Shown here one piece after another: positions 51,241-61,249 of a stretch of DNA of 64,000 nt. Source of the DNA: Paralichthys olivaceus (taxonomy: Eukaryota; Chordata; Actinopteri; Pleuronectiformes; Paralichthyidae); NCBI RefSeq assembly GCF_024713975.1, contig NC_091111.1:20297501-20361500 (forward strand), in the 5' to 3' direction. The notes beneath the pieces were generated by a model. It was not told where the DNA came from and did no database searches. It was given only the letters and a program-made list of their open reading frames with translations. The first letter of the stretch is position 1. Each line of letters begins with the position of its first letter. The position numbers were made by a program, and so were the translations under genes.

Positions 51241-52680
51241 ACAGACACAACTTTAAAAAACACCAAGTTAGAAAAAAGATTGAATTTTAATTTATCCAGT
51301 GGATTTTCATCTTGATTTTTTTTTTAGAGATTCCAAGTTTTGTTCCAGCAAAAGATTCTTCCATGCCTCAACAAACAATCCAATTTAAATCTGAAAGATG
51401 GCTGCCCGGAATCGTGTTCAAGAGTTATGGACATTAAAAATCCATATTTACTGGGATCTAACACTGATGTGGAGGAGTCAGGACATCTCCCACAGCAGGT
51501 CCTTGGATCAATGGACGGACCTCAGTCAAATTAACACAACAGCCAACACTAGAATCACCTCCACCAACCAAGATCTTTTTTCAAGACTCATGAGGTCACT
51601 GTGACCGTTGACCACTGAGACTCATCAGTTCACCTGAGTCTTAATGTACATTTGTACCAATCTGAAAGGACCTTCTTGTGGTGGTCATTAGATCTCCTGC
51701 CAAAGAATCCAGTAAAAAATAAAAAAAACTGTGCCATGTACACAATGTAATCTGATTACTCTCTGGGACGCAGAGAGTACTGATGTACGTTTGCTTCCAA
51801 GCTGAACTGGCCCTTTGTTGTTAACGCAACCTCTGAAGCAGCTGAACTATCAGACATGATGCATTACTGCCCGATGAAGAGATGAGGAAGACGTGTTCAT
51901 CACCTTTTCACATCTGGTGCCAACAGAATGAAAAGTGTCAGAGCAGCAACACTGTTCATACTCTGATCCATCAACGATCACTTATATTGTAATACATTTA
52001 ATAATGATCAATTATCTATCATGACATCATTGATTCCTCACGATGATTACTAATCTTATTGGCTGCACACGTTAAAGCAGTGCTACATTATGACATCATG
52101 ATGAATTGATTTCCACAAATTGACGTCTTCTTACACCCAAACATTTACGTTCTGATTAAATCATTTATTCAGTGTCTGAGACATGTTAGCATTTGAACCC
52201 ATGAGATGTGTTTCCTGTTTTCAGTTGCTGTGATTTGCTAAAATGAATAAAGTGTTTTTAAAGCTGAAATGAGAAGTTACCTTTGTAACCACAGATCCTG
52301 CTACCGGGTCCACGCTACCGGAGCAACATCTGGAGCAGCATCTGGCCAACGACAAACACAGTGATGACGTCAACAAGCAACACAGATTCAAAGCCGAGTT
52401 CATCAATCATGTTCGTGTTGGTGTTGTGGTTCAGTTTTATTGATTTTCATTCGAAAGAAAAACAAAACACAAATAAACATTACAGTTGTGACCTTTGACC
52501 TCTGACACAAACATTAAAAACAAGACGTTCAGTGTCTCAAAGCTTCAAAATGAACAGATGATAAAAACTGTAGTGTCCAGACATCACAAACATCAGCGGA
52601 TCGACAGGAAGTGATGTCACATGACAGGAACAGGCCAAGGCTCATCACATGGTTCATTAGAGGTCAAAGGTTATAGGTGA
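51241..52680. other. Interval between the convergent ApoL-fusion gene and ubr7
   Basis: It holds both 3' UTRs. At 51590-51710 there is a degraded copy of the GACC...GAGATATCG dispersed repeat. An orphan exon-like segment lies at 52294-52441. A minus-strand AATAAA near 52440 could end ubr7. Confidence 0.55.
52294..52441 (+). pseudogene. Orphan terminal-exon-like segment
   Basis: After the acceptor AACCACAG an open frame reads DPATGSTLPEQHLEQHLAND, then KHSDDVNKQHRFKAEF, and stops at TGA. AATAAA follows at about 52470. No matching upstream exons are visible on this strand. It could be the leftover 3' end of a displaced neighbour or an alternative last exon of the ApoL-fusion gene. Not recognised. 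Confidence 0.3.
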
Positions 52681-55600
52681 TCAGGTGCAGTAAAAACGTC
52701 CGTCGTCGACTCTCCTTCTCTTACGACTCTGCTGCTGCTCAAAGAACAGACGGATGTCATCAGGGGTCACGACCTATCAGAGAACAGTCACATGACATCA
52801 GAGGTCACGACCTATCAGAGAACAGTCACATGACATCAGAGGTCACGACCTATCAGAGAACAGTCACATGACATCAGAGGTCACGACCTATCAGAGAACA
52901 GTCACATGACATCAGAGGTCACGACCTATCAGAGAACAGTCACATGACATCAGAGGTCACTGACCTATCAGAGAACAGTCACATGACATCAGAGGTCACT
53001 GACCTTTCCTTCAGCTGCAAATGTCTGCAGAAAATCCTTCAGTTCAGTTTTCATGTCGTTGTACCCTGAAACAAAAGAACACAACAAACAAAATGTGTAG
53101 CACTTGTAGTTCCAGGTGTACTTTCACGTATAGTACTTTTAATTTCATTTGTAGTACATGTAGTTTTAAGTGTAGCACTTGTAGTTCCAGGTGTACTTTC
53201 ACGTATAGTACTTTTAATTTCATTTGTAGTACATGTAGTTTTAAGTGTAGCACTTGTAGTTCCAGGTGTACTTTCACGTATAGTACTTTTAATTTCATTT
53301 GTAGTACATGTAGTTTTAAGTGTAGCACTTGTAGTTTCAGGTGTGGTAGTTTTTCTTACCATGGATGATCTCGAGTTGCTGCACTCGGTTCAGGTTGTCG
53401 AGTGCTGACATCAGAGGGTCGTGTCCTTGTTGCTTCTGTTCGTTGTTTTTTCCTTTTCTCTCGTAGGCGAGGACGGTGTCCGACTCGTCCAATAAGAAGG
53501 ACAGATTAGCTTGTGACAGAAGCTCCTGAGGACAGACACAGAACAGTTACACACTGAAGTCTGGAGTGATGTGTTCTGGTTTTTTAAGTTCTGAGAGAAA
53601 CGTGTTTGAAGATGTTCACTTTGTCTGCAGAACGCACAGATGACAGGTGAAGACTGACGTGCTAACAGGTCGTCAGTGACGCCACCGGCAGTTTTTTTTA
53701 CACGTTGTCATGTTGCTGTTTGCTCGTAGTTTAGTCACAAACATTTAGATCATTTAAAAATCCACCAGTCGCTGTGCGGTTTGTACTAAACTATGTGTTT
53801 ACGTCATGTGACATGTTCCATCGATCAAATTAGTCAAATCATAAGCCTATGACCTCACACTGACATCATGAGTGCGTCAGCCACGTTACCTGGCAGCCGG
53901 TGCAGGAGCAGAGTTTGGAGCGCCACCCTGACGGCCAGAACACAGCCCCCGACCGGAGTCTGTTCTGACCAGTCCTCTGCGGTTGCTTCAATCTGCAGCT
54001 CGACTCCGCCTCCTCGCGACTCCGCTTACTGCTGGGCTCGATGACATCATCCACCTGATCCACCTTATAGGTCGTTCATCAGTGACATGCTTCAAAAAGA
54101 ATGGTCGAGCGTACATGAATGTGAGCCAGTGGAACCCTCTCACCTGTGGTTTGTCAGGAGCATCGGTGTTTGATTCTCCTCCTGTCTCCTCCTTCACCTG
54201 TGCCGCTGCACCTGAGACTGAACAGGAATTACGTCACATACAGGAAACACGTCACACGGCAGCTGTGAGTCGGTGACTTACCTGCCAGCAGATCAGCGTA
54301 GGTCCACAGGAAATCATTTTTATTCATACACAGCTCACAAATCATCTCCTGCAGCTCGACACAGTCGGGAATCACACAGCCCAGGTGCTGCAGGTACAGG
54401 TGAGGTCAGTGAGGGTTGACCACCAGGGGGCACCACAACAAGTACACGGCACCATTCAGATTATTTAATTAAGAAAGTGTGGAGTGTTTGTTTGAGTGGA
54501 GTTGCAGTTAGAGCACAGGACTTAAAGGTACAGTGTGTAGAATTTAGTGACATCTAGTGGTGAAGTGTCATGTTGCAGCTGAAAGTATGTAAATATAAAG
54601 TACATAAATATAAAGTATGTAAATATAAAGTACATCAATATAAAGTATGTAAATATAAAGTACATAAATATGAAGTATTTAAATATAAAGTACTTAAAAA
54701 TAAAGTATTTAAATAAAAAGGACATAAATATAAAGTATTTAAATATAAAGTACATAAATATAATGTACATAAATATAAAGTATGTAAATATAAAGGACAT
54801 AAATATAAAGTATTTAAATATAAAGTACATAAATATAAAGTACATAAATATAATGTACTTAAAAATAAAGTATTTAAATATAATGTACATAAATATAAAG
54901 TATTTAAATATAATGTACATAAATATAAAGTACATAAATATAATGTACATAAATATAAAGTATTTAAATATAAAGGGTCTTTTCTAGGGTGAAAAAAACA
55001 ACAATTCATACTATTTAGATGAAACACACGAGTGAAAACATCATGAGGATTATTTTATATAAAATCTTCCACCTGAATCTTCCACACTGGACCTTTAACT
55101 CATAACACCTGTTTGATGACTTTTGTCTAAACCTCCTCAGGCAAAGCATCATGGGAGGTAACATGACTGCAGATGTACTGTTGTACTCACCCTGCCGTGC
55201 AGCCAGTCCTCACACACCACACACTGAATCATCTCGTCCTCCACCTGGAGACCAAATCAGCCAATCAGAGAGAGACATTCAGTGGCGAGCAGAGCTCACC
55301 TGGGGGTCTGCTGAGAGGCTGTGGTGTCTCACCTGGTCGTCGGGGTCTGGATAAGGTCGGCTGCAGGTGCAGTAAGCTCCAAAGAAGTTGTGACTGTATT
55401 TATTCAGACTGTTGACCTCGTCTTTATCCTGAAACACACCACTCGTGTTTAACGAGCTTTGTGGGGACCAACCATTAACAGACGTTATAGGGACCTGACA
55501 GGTGTTTATGTATTTATGAGGACGCCAGGTAACAGATTCTTCTGCCATGTTTGACCCATGATGAACTGATGTTTATTTGAAGTATAACTTCACTTCTGAA

Positions 55601-56474
55601 TCTGACTCCACCCACTTCTAAAACTGACCCAAGGTCCAAGATGGTTTAAAACACCAGGTGGCGTTATGAGCCATGTTCAACCCTTGAACAGCTGATAATA
55701 AAAATGATACTAAAACCATGAACGTGTTAAATCAGTTTACAGCTGAAAAACACGTGTGTTCATTTCATTTGTGTCATTTTACTGGATGTGGACTAACAGG
55801 ATGGAGTTTACACTGCAGCTCTGTGAACTTCCTGTTTCCACAGTCACAACGAAAGTTCCTGCAGAAACAAACAAACAGAAGAAAAAATAAAACAAACAAA
55901 CAATAATATTTATTTACAAACACAGTTTCAGTTCTTTTATCATTTATTCTGGTTCATTGATTTACGGAGCGTGAAAATATTGTTATTACCACCACAGGTT
56001 TACGTCCTTCACATGTAAACAGCACATGGCTCAGATGGTAACTCACATCTGTCTGAGGACGATATTGTGGACATATTGATCAGGGATTCAAAGTGTCCTG
56101 ATGATGTGTTTGCTCACCTCTTGGTGTAGAGTTCAAAGAGGTCGTGACCTTCATGACATTTATATGAACACGCCAAACACACTCCTGCTGCTTCTCCACC
56201 TTTTGGTGTACAAGTGTTACAGGCGTACAGAGCTTGACGCTTCACGTAGCCCTGAAAAAACACACGCACACAGTGTGTTACCCTCTCTAATAATAATATA
56301 ACAATATTAATAATAACTGGCTGGTGCCACCTGCTGGTCATTGTGTGCAATGCGTACCTGGGGGTAGGAGCAGTGATCCGAGTCACTTCCTGCCAGAACA
56401 GCTGAAGCTTCTTCCTCCAGCTCCTCATCTTCCTCCAGAACATCAACCAGAGACACCGTCTGCTCCTCACACAT
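52681..56474 (-). CDS. ubr7: UBR7, UBR-box/PHD-type putative E3 ubiquitin ligase
   Basis: UBR7 is a UBR-family protein with a PHD finger, reported to ubiquitinate histone H2B in human cells. Eleven coding exons are placed: 56346-56474 (MCEEQTVSLVDVLEEDEEL), 56120-56253, about 55796-55859, 55341-55430, 55190-55243, 54281-54390, 54144-54218, 53891-54063, 53362-53526, 53005-53069 and 52681-52773. The UBR box spans exons 2-3 (YACNTCTPKGGEAAGVCLAC; NFRCDCGNRKF). The PHD finger spans exons 4-6 (FFGAYCTCSRPYPDPDDQ; MIQCVVCEDWLHGRHLG; MICELCMNKNDFLW). The tail includes WPSGWRSKLCSCTGCQ and ends KRRRVDDGRFYCT. All family cysteines that can be seen are kept. A non-coding first exon probably ends at 57706 (CG|GTGAG). 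It is head to head with gon7, as in human. Confidence 0.95.
52774..53003 (-). repeat. ubr7 intron 10: exactly six tandem GT...AG units
   Basis: Read on the gene strand the 230-bp intron is two 39-bp units beginning GTCAGTGACC and four 38-bp units beginning GTCGTGACC, all ending CTGTTCTCTGATAG. 2x39 + 4x38 = 230, so the array starts on the donor and stops on the acceptor with nothing left over. Exon 11 begins GTCGTGACCCCTGATGACAT, then CTGTTCTTTGAGCAG, a diverged seventh copy. Confidence 0.93.
53090..53345 (-). repeat. 75-bp minisatellite in ubr7 intron 9
   Basis: Just over three copies of a unit containing TGTAGCACTTGTAGTTCCAG, GTGTACTTTCACGTATAGTA and TTTCATTTGTAGTACATG. The period is divisible by three, so all frames look open. 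Confidence 0.93.
54520..55100 (+). mobile_element. MITE-like dispersed repeat, copy 2, with expanded internal array
   Basis: It starts TTAAAGGTACAGTGTGTAGA and ends TCCACACTGGACCTTTAA, giving imperfect terminal inverted repeats. Internal words match 48372-48775. It lies in ubr7 intron 5. Confidence 0.8.
54585..54978 (+). repeat. 14-bp minisatellite (TAAATATAAAGTAC) inside the MITE-like repeat
   Basis: About 28 copies of TAAATATAAAGTAC and TAAATATAATGTAC, with TTT and ATG variants. The paralogous element at 48372-48775 has only about four. Confidence 0.95.
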
Positions 56475-56511
56475 GTTTACTACCAACACCGGGACAATGT
56501 CAGGTTAGTCT

Positions 56512-57190
56512 TCTGTCTCTGTCTCTACTGTCTGTCAACTGTCTGTCTCTGTCTCTACTGTCTGTCTCTATCTTTACTGTATGTCTTTGTCTACTGTATG
56601 TCAACTCTCTGTCTCTACTGTCTGTCTCTGTCTTTACTGTATGTCTCTATCTTTACAGTATGTCTCTGTCTCTACTGTCTGTCTCTGTCTTTACTGTCTG
56701 TCTCTATCTCTACTGTATGTCTCTGTCTCTACTGTATGTCTCTATCTTTACTGTATGTCTCTGTCTCTACTGTCTGTCTCTGTCTTTACTGTATGTCTCT
56801 ATCTTTACTGTATGTCTCTGTCTCTACTGTCTGTCTCTGTCTTTACTGTATGTCTCTATCTTTACTGTATGTCTCTGTCTCTACTGTATGTCTCTGTCTT
56901 TACTGTATGTCTCTGTCTTTACTGTATGTCTCTGTCTCTACTGTCTGTCTCTGTCTTTACTGTATGTCTCTATCTTTACTGTATGTCTCTGTCTTTACTG
57001 TATGTCTCTATCTCTACTGTCTGTCTCTGTCTTTACTGTATGTCTCTATCTTTACTGTATGTCTCTGTCTTTACTGTATGTCTCTGTCTCTACTGTCTGT
57101 CTCTGTCTCTACTGTATGTCTCTATCTTTACTGTATGTCTCTGTCTTTACTGTATGTCTCTGTCTTTACTGTATGTCTCTATCTTTACTG
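56512..57190 (+). repeat. Minisatellite TGTCTCTGTCTCTAC / TGTATGTCTCTATCTTTAC in ubr7 intron 1
   Basis: About 680 bp of 18-bp units. It begins about 40 bp upstream (gene strand) of the first coding exon. Long S/L/V/C frames are artefacts. Confidence 0.95.
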
Positions 57191-57297
57191 TGATGAGTGT
57201 CCCCTCAGCTGCAGTAAGACAAACACGTATGTTTGTGTTTCAGTCCTGTCTGACTATCGATCAGTCGGATTAGTAACTGATCAATATGACAGCAGTT

Positions 57298-57632
57298 AGC
57301 CTCAGATAGCTTCAGTTAGCTTCAGTTAGCCTCAGATAGCTTCAGTTAGCCTCAGTTGGCTTCAGATAGCTTCAGTTAGCCTCAGATAGCTTCAGTTAGC
57401 TTCAGTTAGCCTCAGTTGGCTTCAGATAGCTTCAGATATCCTCAGATAGCCTCAGATAGCATCAGTTAGCTTCGATAGCCTCAGATAGCATCAGTTAGCT
57501 TCAGATAGCCTCAGATAGCATCAGTTAGCTTCGATAGCCTCAGATAGCATCAGTTAGCTTCAGATAGCCTCAGATAGCATCAGTTAGCTTCAGATAGCAT
57601 CAGTTAGCTTCAGTTAGCTTCAGTTAGCCTCC
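57298..57632 (+). repeat. 12-bp minisatellite (TTAGCTTCAGAT)
   Basis: About 28 copies of TTAGCTTCAG, ATAGCCTCAG and ATAGCATCAG in ubr7 intron 1, next to the untranslated exon. Confidence 0.95.
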
Positions 57633-57706
57633 TCAGTGAAACCGCCTGTCTCTGCTACGTGCTAATGCTAACGGTGTTAGCTCTGTGAATAAAACACAAA
57701 CTCACC

Positions 57707-58400
57707 GGGTCCAACCGGGACCAGACCGGAAGTAGAAACAAAATCTTGTCCGTAGAGTCTGTAGAGCGGCCGATCAACTGATCAATAACCAATAATAACC
57801 AGTGATAACCAACAATAACCAACAATAACCAACAATAACCAATAATAACCAGCTCCGTCCGATGTCCAGAGGATCACAGCTTTGTTGTCAAACTACTTGC
57901 CACATTTGGCTGATGATAACTTCCGGTTCATTTCCGTAGGTCGCATTTGGCGGTAATCTAAAACTAAAATTGGCGGTAATCTGAGTCACAGGTCATCGAA
58001 TTAAAAAAGTGATTCAGTCAAGATAAAGAATAAAAAGATTAAAACCACAGAGTGAACAGATTCAACTCGAGAAGACAAATAATAAACAACTCACAAGACA
58101 AATACAAATCTAAAAACTCATCAGGGTCACACACGACAGATCAGAGTGCTGCCTCTAGTGGGGTGATATGGTACTGTGGGCTCTTGAAGGTTTGATAGTG
58201 CCATGTATTAATGTATTAATGTAGGTGAGGAGAAGTTTACATTCTAAATGTGACAGGAAGTCAGTGTAGAGAAGCTAAAACAGGAGACACGTGGTCTCTG
58301 TTCCTGGTTCATATCAGGACATGTGCTCTACTCAGTGTTTCTATGACTGGATTTTACGTAAGGTACTTGAAGGCAACAGAGAGTGCGTGATGACGTCATA
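57707..58400. promoter_or_regulatory. Head-to-head ubr7-gon7 promoter interval
   Basis: ETS-type sites occur near 57726 (ACCGGAAGT) and 57920 (ACTTCCGGTT). A duplicated TTGGCGGTAATCT (57947 and 57971) follows. A short TAATAACCAA array lies at 57786-57850. No coding sequence. Shared or separate TSSs cannot be told from sequence. Confidence 0.5.
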
Positions 58401-58580
58401 ACGATGGCCGTGTCGCTGTTAGCGGAGCTGAAGCGTGATGACGTCAGTAAAGATGGCCGTGTCACTGTTAGCGGAGCTGAAGCGTGATGACGTCAGTAAA
58501 GATGGCCGTGTCGCTGTTAGCGGAGCTGAAGCGTGATGACGTCAGTAACGATGGCCGTGTCGCTGTTAGCGGAGCTGAAG
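58387..58580 (+). repeat. 49-bp tandem repeat carrying a CRE and the gon7 start codon
   Basis: Four palindromic CREs TGACGTCA at 58391, 58439, 58488 and 58537. Each is followed by ATGGCCGTGTC, with ATGs at 58404, 58453, 58502 and 58551. Only the last ATG leads into the gon7 frame. Confidence 0.95.
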
Positions 58581-58886
58581 CTCAGAGACAAACACACACA
58601 GAGAATCTGCGTTCAAGTGGAACATGACCTGAGTTCTCTGATTGACGGAATAAAGGAGCTGAACGTGAACGTGTCACAGATTCTCAGTGAACTGGTCGAG
58701 AGAGAGAGAGAGAGAGGAGCCTGCGGACCTGGTCAGTTACCTGATGCTAACACCACCGAGAGAGAGAGGGAGAGAGAGAGAGAGACAGAGAGAGAGGACA
58801 GACAGAGAGAGAGAGAGAGGACAGACAGAAAGAGAGAGAGACAGAGAGAGAGAGACAGAGAGAGGACAGACAGAGAGAGCGAGAGC

Positions 58887-58917
<31 letters not shown>

Positions 58918-58954
58918 GAGCCTGCGGACCTGGTCAGTAACCTGATGCTAACAC

Positions 58955-58985
<31 letters not shown>

Positions 58986-59608
58986 GACAGACAGAGAGAG
59001 AGGACAGACAGAGAGAGAGAGGACAGACAGAGAGAGCGAGAGAGGACAGACAGAGAGAGCGAGAGAGAGACAGAGAGAGAGCGAGGAGCCTGCGGACCTG
59101 GTCAGTTACCTGATGCTAACACCACCCAGAGAGAGCGAGAGAGAGACAGAGAGAGAGAGCGGGGGCAGAGAGAGAGACAGAGCGAGAGAGAGAGCGAGAG
59201 GGCACAGAGAGGACAGAGAGAGAGAGAGAGCGATAGAGAGAGAACTCCGGTTGTACTGAATGTATATAATATATATGAAGTCTAGTTTATTTGATACAGT
59301 TGATGCGTAGTCACGTGTGTGGTGATGTAGCTTTAAGAAAAAACAAACTGGTTCCTACAAGGTTCACATGTGGAACCAGCTCTGAACCAGTTTGACTTTG
59401 GTGGAAGTTTTTTTTCAACCTGTTGATGTTTTATTGACGTCATAGGTAAACTGAGCAGCTGTACACCACAGATCCGTGTTAGATGATGTCACATTCACCT
59501 GTTTTACCTGCTGCAGGTGAGGAAGACGAGGACAGTGATGAAGGCAGTGATGAAGACGAGTCATCAAAATGTGAGAGACAATGTCCAGCCAAAAGACTTA
59601 AACCATGA
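58551..59608 (+). CDS. gon7: GON7, subunit of the KEOPS tRNA t6A complex
   Basis: GON7 is a small, partly disordered KEOPS subunit that binds LAGE3 and supports N6-threonylcarbamoyl-adenosine synthesis on tRNAs. Exon 1 (58551-58731) encodes MAVSLLAELKLRDKHTQRIC and then EHDLSSLIDGIKELNVNVSQ, matching the only folded part of the human protein. Exon 2 (59517-59608) encodes EEDEDSDEGSDEDESSK and ends PAKRLKP, like the human acidic tail ending SAKRPKTPS. The join keeps frame (CCT G|GT GAG), giving 90 residues against 100 in human. Position beside ubr7 and lyset agrees with human 14q32. AATAAA follows near 59712. ATG 58536 in the same frame would add MTSVT. Alternative donors are discussed in the findings. 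Confidence 0.88.
58695..59250 (+). repeat. GA-rich array containing duplicated gon7 exon-1 ends
   Basis: (GA)n with GACAGACAGAG words and three copies of GGAGCCTGCGGACCTGGTCA (about 58716, 58917, 59085), each followed by CCTGATGCTAACACCACC. Most of gon7 intron 1. Confidence 0.93.
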
Positions 59609-60368
59609 AGCACCCAGGACTCTGTCTGAGACATGATGACGTCACAGGTTTACCTGTTTGAACTGTGGATGATGATGTCAGGTGATCAGTCATATGACTG
59701 AGTAGAAACATAAATAAAGCTGTAACAGGTGTCTCAGGTAAAGAAAGGGTTTGCTAAAATGTCTGCTTCTTCTCCTACGAATCAATCGCTGCCTGATCCA
59801 GAATCAGTCCTGAGTGGACATCCTCTTTCTATTGGTGAGGACAGATGGGGACAGGTGAGAGGGAGCAGCTAGAAACAACTCTTTGTCTTCCCTCAGTCGT
59901 CACTTCAATAAAATGAAAAAAACAAAGCGAAGTTTCAACTTTTAATTTGTGTTTAGAGTTGTCATGGTAACCAGCATGTGATGTGACTCATGTTATTATA
60001 GAAACATACCACAAGCTCTGTTCAAAAAATGTACCTGCAGTAACCATGGCAGCAGTAACCATGTTTCAGGTGACCGGTTAAAGTAGGTGTGGTTACTGGA
60101 TGTGCTGCTGCCCCCATATTCAACACCCTCCAGCCAATCACAGCCCGGGGCTGTCTGTGATGTCACAACAAAACAACAAGTGAACGATTGACAGTTGCAG
60201 ACTGAGGTCCTGTCAGTCGACACTGAGGGCAGCACTGACCGCTCCTGTCAAGACAGGGTGGAGGGTTAAAGTCCAATGGGAATGTTACAGTTCAAAAGGC
60301 ACACAGGAAGTGACATCACATGCAACACAACAGTCCAGAGCCACTGCGGCCTCTCCGATTTGTCCTCT
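59609..60368. other. 3' region between convergent gon7 and lyset
   Basis: It holds both 3' UTRs; no further gene or clear repeat. Confidence 0.6.
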
Positions 60369-60743
60369 CTATGTGTCAATCACTGACCCTGCCCTGTGAT
60401 TGGTCGGTCTCTGGGTGGCGTGGCGGCGACTACACAGCAGGGCGATGCAGACAGGAAGTACACAGTAACCGACGGCACGGGGGTCAGCTCTCGTGCACGA
60501 GAACAGGAAAAGGAAGAGCTGGAGGTACGGCAGCAGGAAGACCGACGCCCATATCCAGACAGGAAGTGACAGCAGGTGAGACCAGGTGAAAGCAGAGGGT
60601 GGAGCTGAAAGACTGACGCCACCTCCCTGCACACGCTCCAAACTGAGTGTGTGCACCTCAAAGACATAGTACACCACCATGATGCTGAGCAGCAGGTAGA
60701 GAGCCACGCCCACCCATCCCATCCTCTGACGGAAGTTCATCAT
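60369..60743 (-). CDS. lyset: LYSET (TMEM251), lysosomal enzyme trafficking factor
   Basis: LYSET is a Golgi two-pass membrane protein needed to hold GlcNAc-1-phosphotransferase (GNPTAB), so that lysosomal enzymes get mannose-6-phosphate tags. The single coding exon gives 124 residues starting MMNFRQRMGWVGVALYLLLS, with a first membrane helix at about 9-29 (VALYLLLSIMVVYYVFEV). A second follows at about 65-88 (LPVWIWASVFLLPYLQLFLF). The conserved SCTRADPRAVGYCVLPVC leads to the ending IDT shared with human. The loop between helices is shorter and G/S-rich relative to human. An out-of-frame ATG (ATGGAGGATGATGAA) lies just upstream after the acceptor. A 5' UTR exon probably ends at 62393 (AAG|GTGAGA). 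Confidence 0.94.
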   Translation of the reverse strand: MMNFRQRMGWVGVALYLLLSIMVVYYVFEVHTLSLERVQGGGVSLSAPPSAFTWSHLLSLPVWIWASVFLLPYLQLFLFLFSCTRADPRAVGYCVLPVCIALLCSRRHATQRPTNHRAGSVIDT

Positions 60744-60984
60744 CCTCCATACTGTTGACAGATAATCAATTACAATTATCAGTACAAGTTTATCAATATG
60801 AGCTTTATTAGCATTAACTTTATCAACACTGACTTTATCAACACTGACTTGATTGACATTAACTTTATTAACATTCACTTTAATATTAACATTGAATGTG
60901 ACCTGAAACTTCACTGAAGCAAAATCACTTTTCACTGAATGTCGTATTGTTTTGCATTGAGACGTTTGGCCTGTCTGCAGTCTG

Positions 60985-61247
60985 TTCATCTGTTAAGATT
61001 CCTCTTTATTGTTCCACACACAGCAACATGCAAACATCTCTGTATGTAACCCATCCATGTGAACACGGAACATACAGAACACAATCCACACAGTGACAAC
61101 ACGGGGAGCTCAGTGCTTGCTCAAGGGCACCTCGGCAGTGCCAAGGAGGTGAACTGGCACCTCTCCAACTTCCGTCCATGCAGGACTTGAACCGGCCACC
61201 CTCCGGTTCCCAAGCCAAGTGTCTATGGACTGAGCTACTGCCTCCCC
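60985..61247 (-). repeat. tRNA-derived SINE in lyset intron 1
   Basis: On the minus strand: GGAGGCAGTAGCTCAGTCCA (A box), then GGCCGGTTCAAGTCCTGCAT (B box GGTTCAAGTCC), then GTGCCCTTGAGCAAGCACTG. This is a SINE head and body, not a functional tRNA. Confidence 0.85.
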
Positions 61248-61249
61248 CT

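Noticed and set aside
53021-53368. Cysteine-rich frame CSTCSSRCTFTYSTFNFICS, like a metallothionein or knottin
   Set aside because: 75-bp intron repeat divisible by three; the opposite strand is open as well and it lies inside ubr7 intron 9.
56324-57299. Three overlapping frames of 230-290 residues (SLSLLSVSVFTVCLYLY type)
   Set aside because: 18-bp minisatellite in ubr7 intron 1; all three plus frames open, which marks a repeat.
60985-61247. tRNA-like A and B boxes on the minus strand
   Set aside because: No cloverleaf or anticodon stem, and a long non-tRNA body: a SINE, not a tRNA gene. The same holds for 20465-20600.
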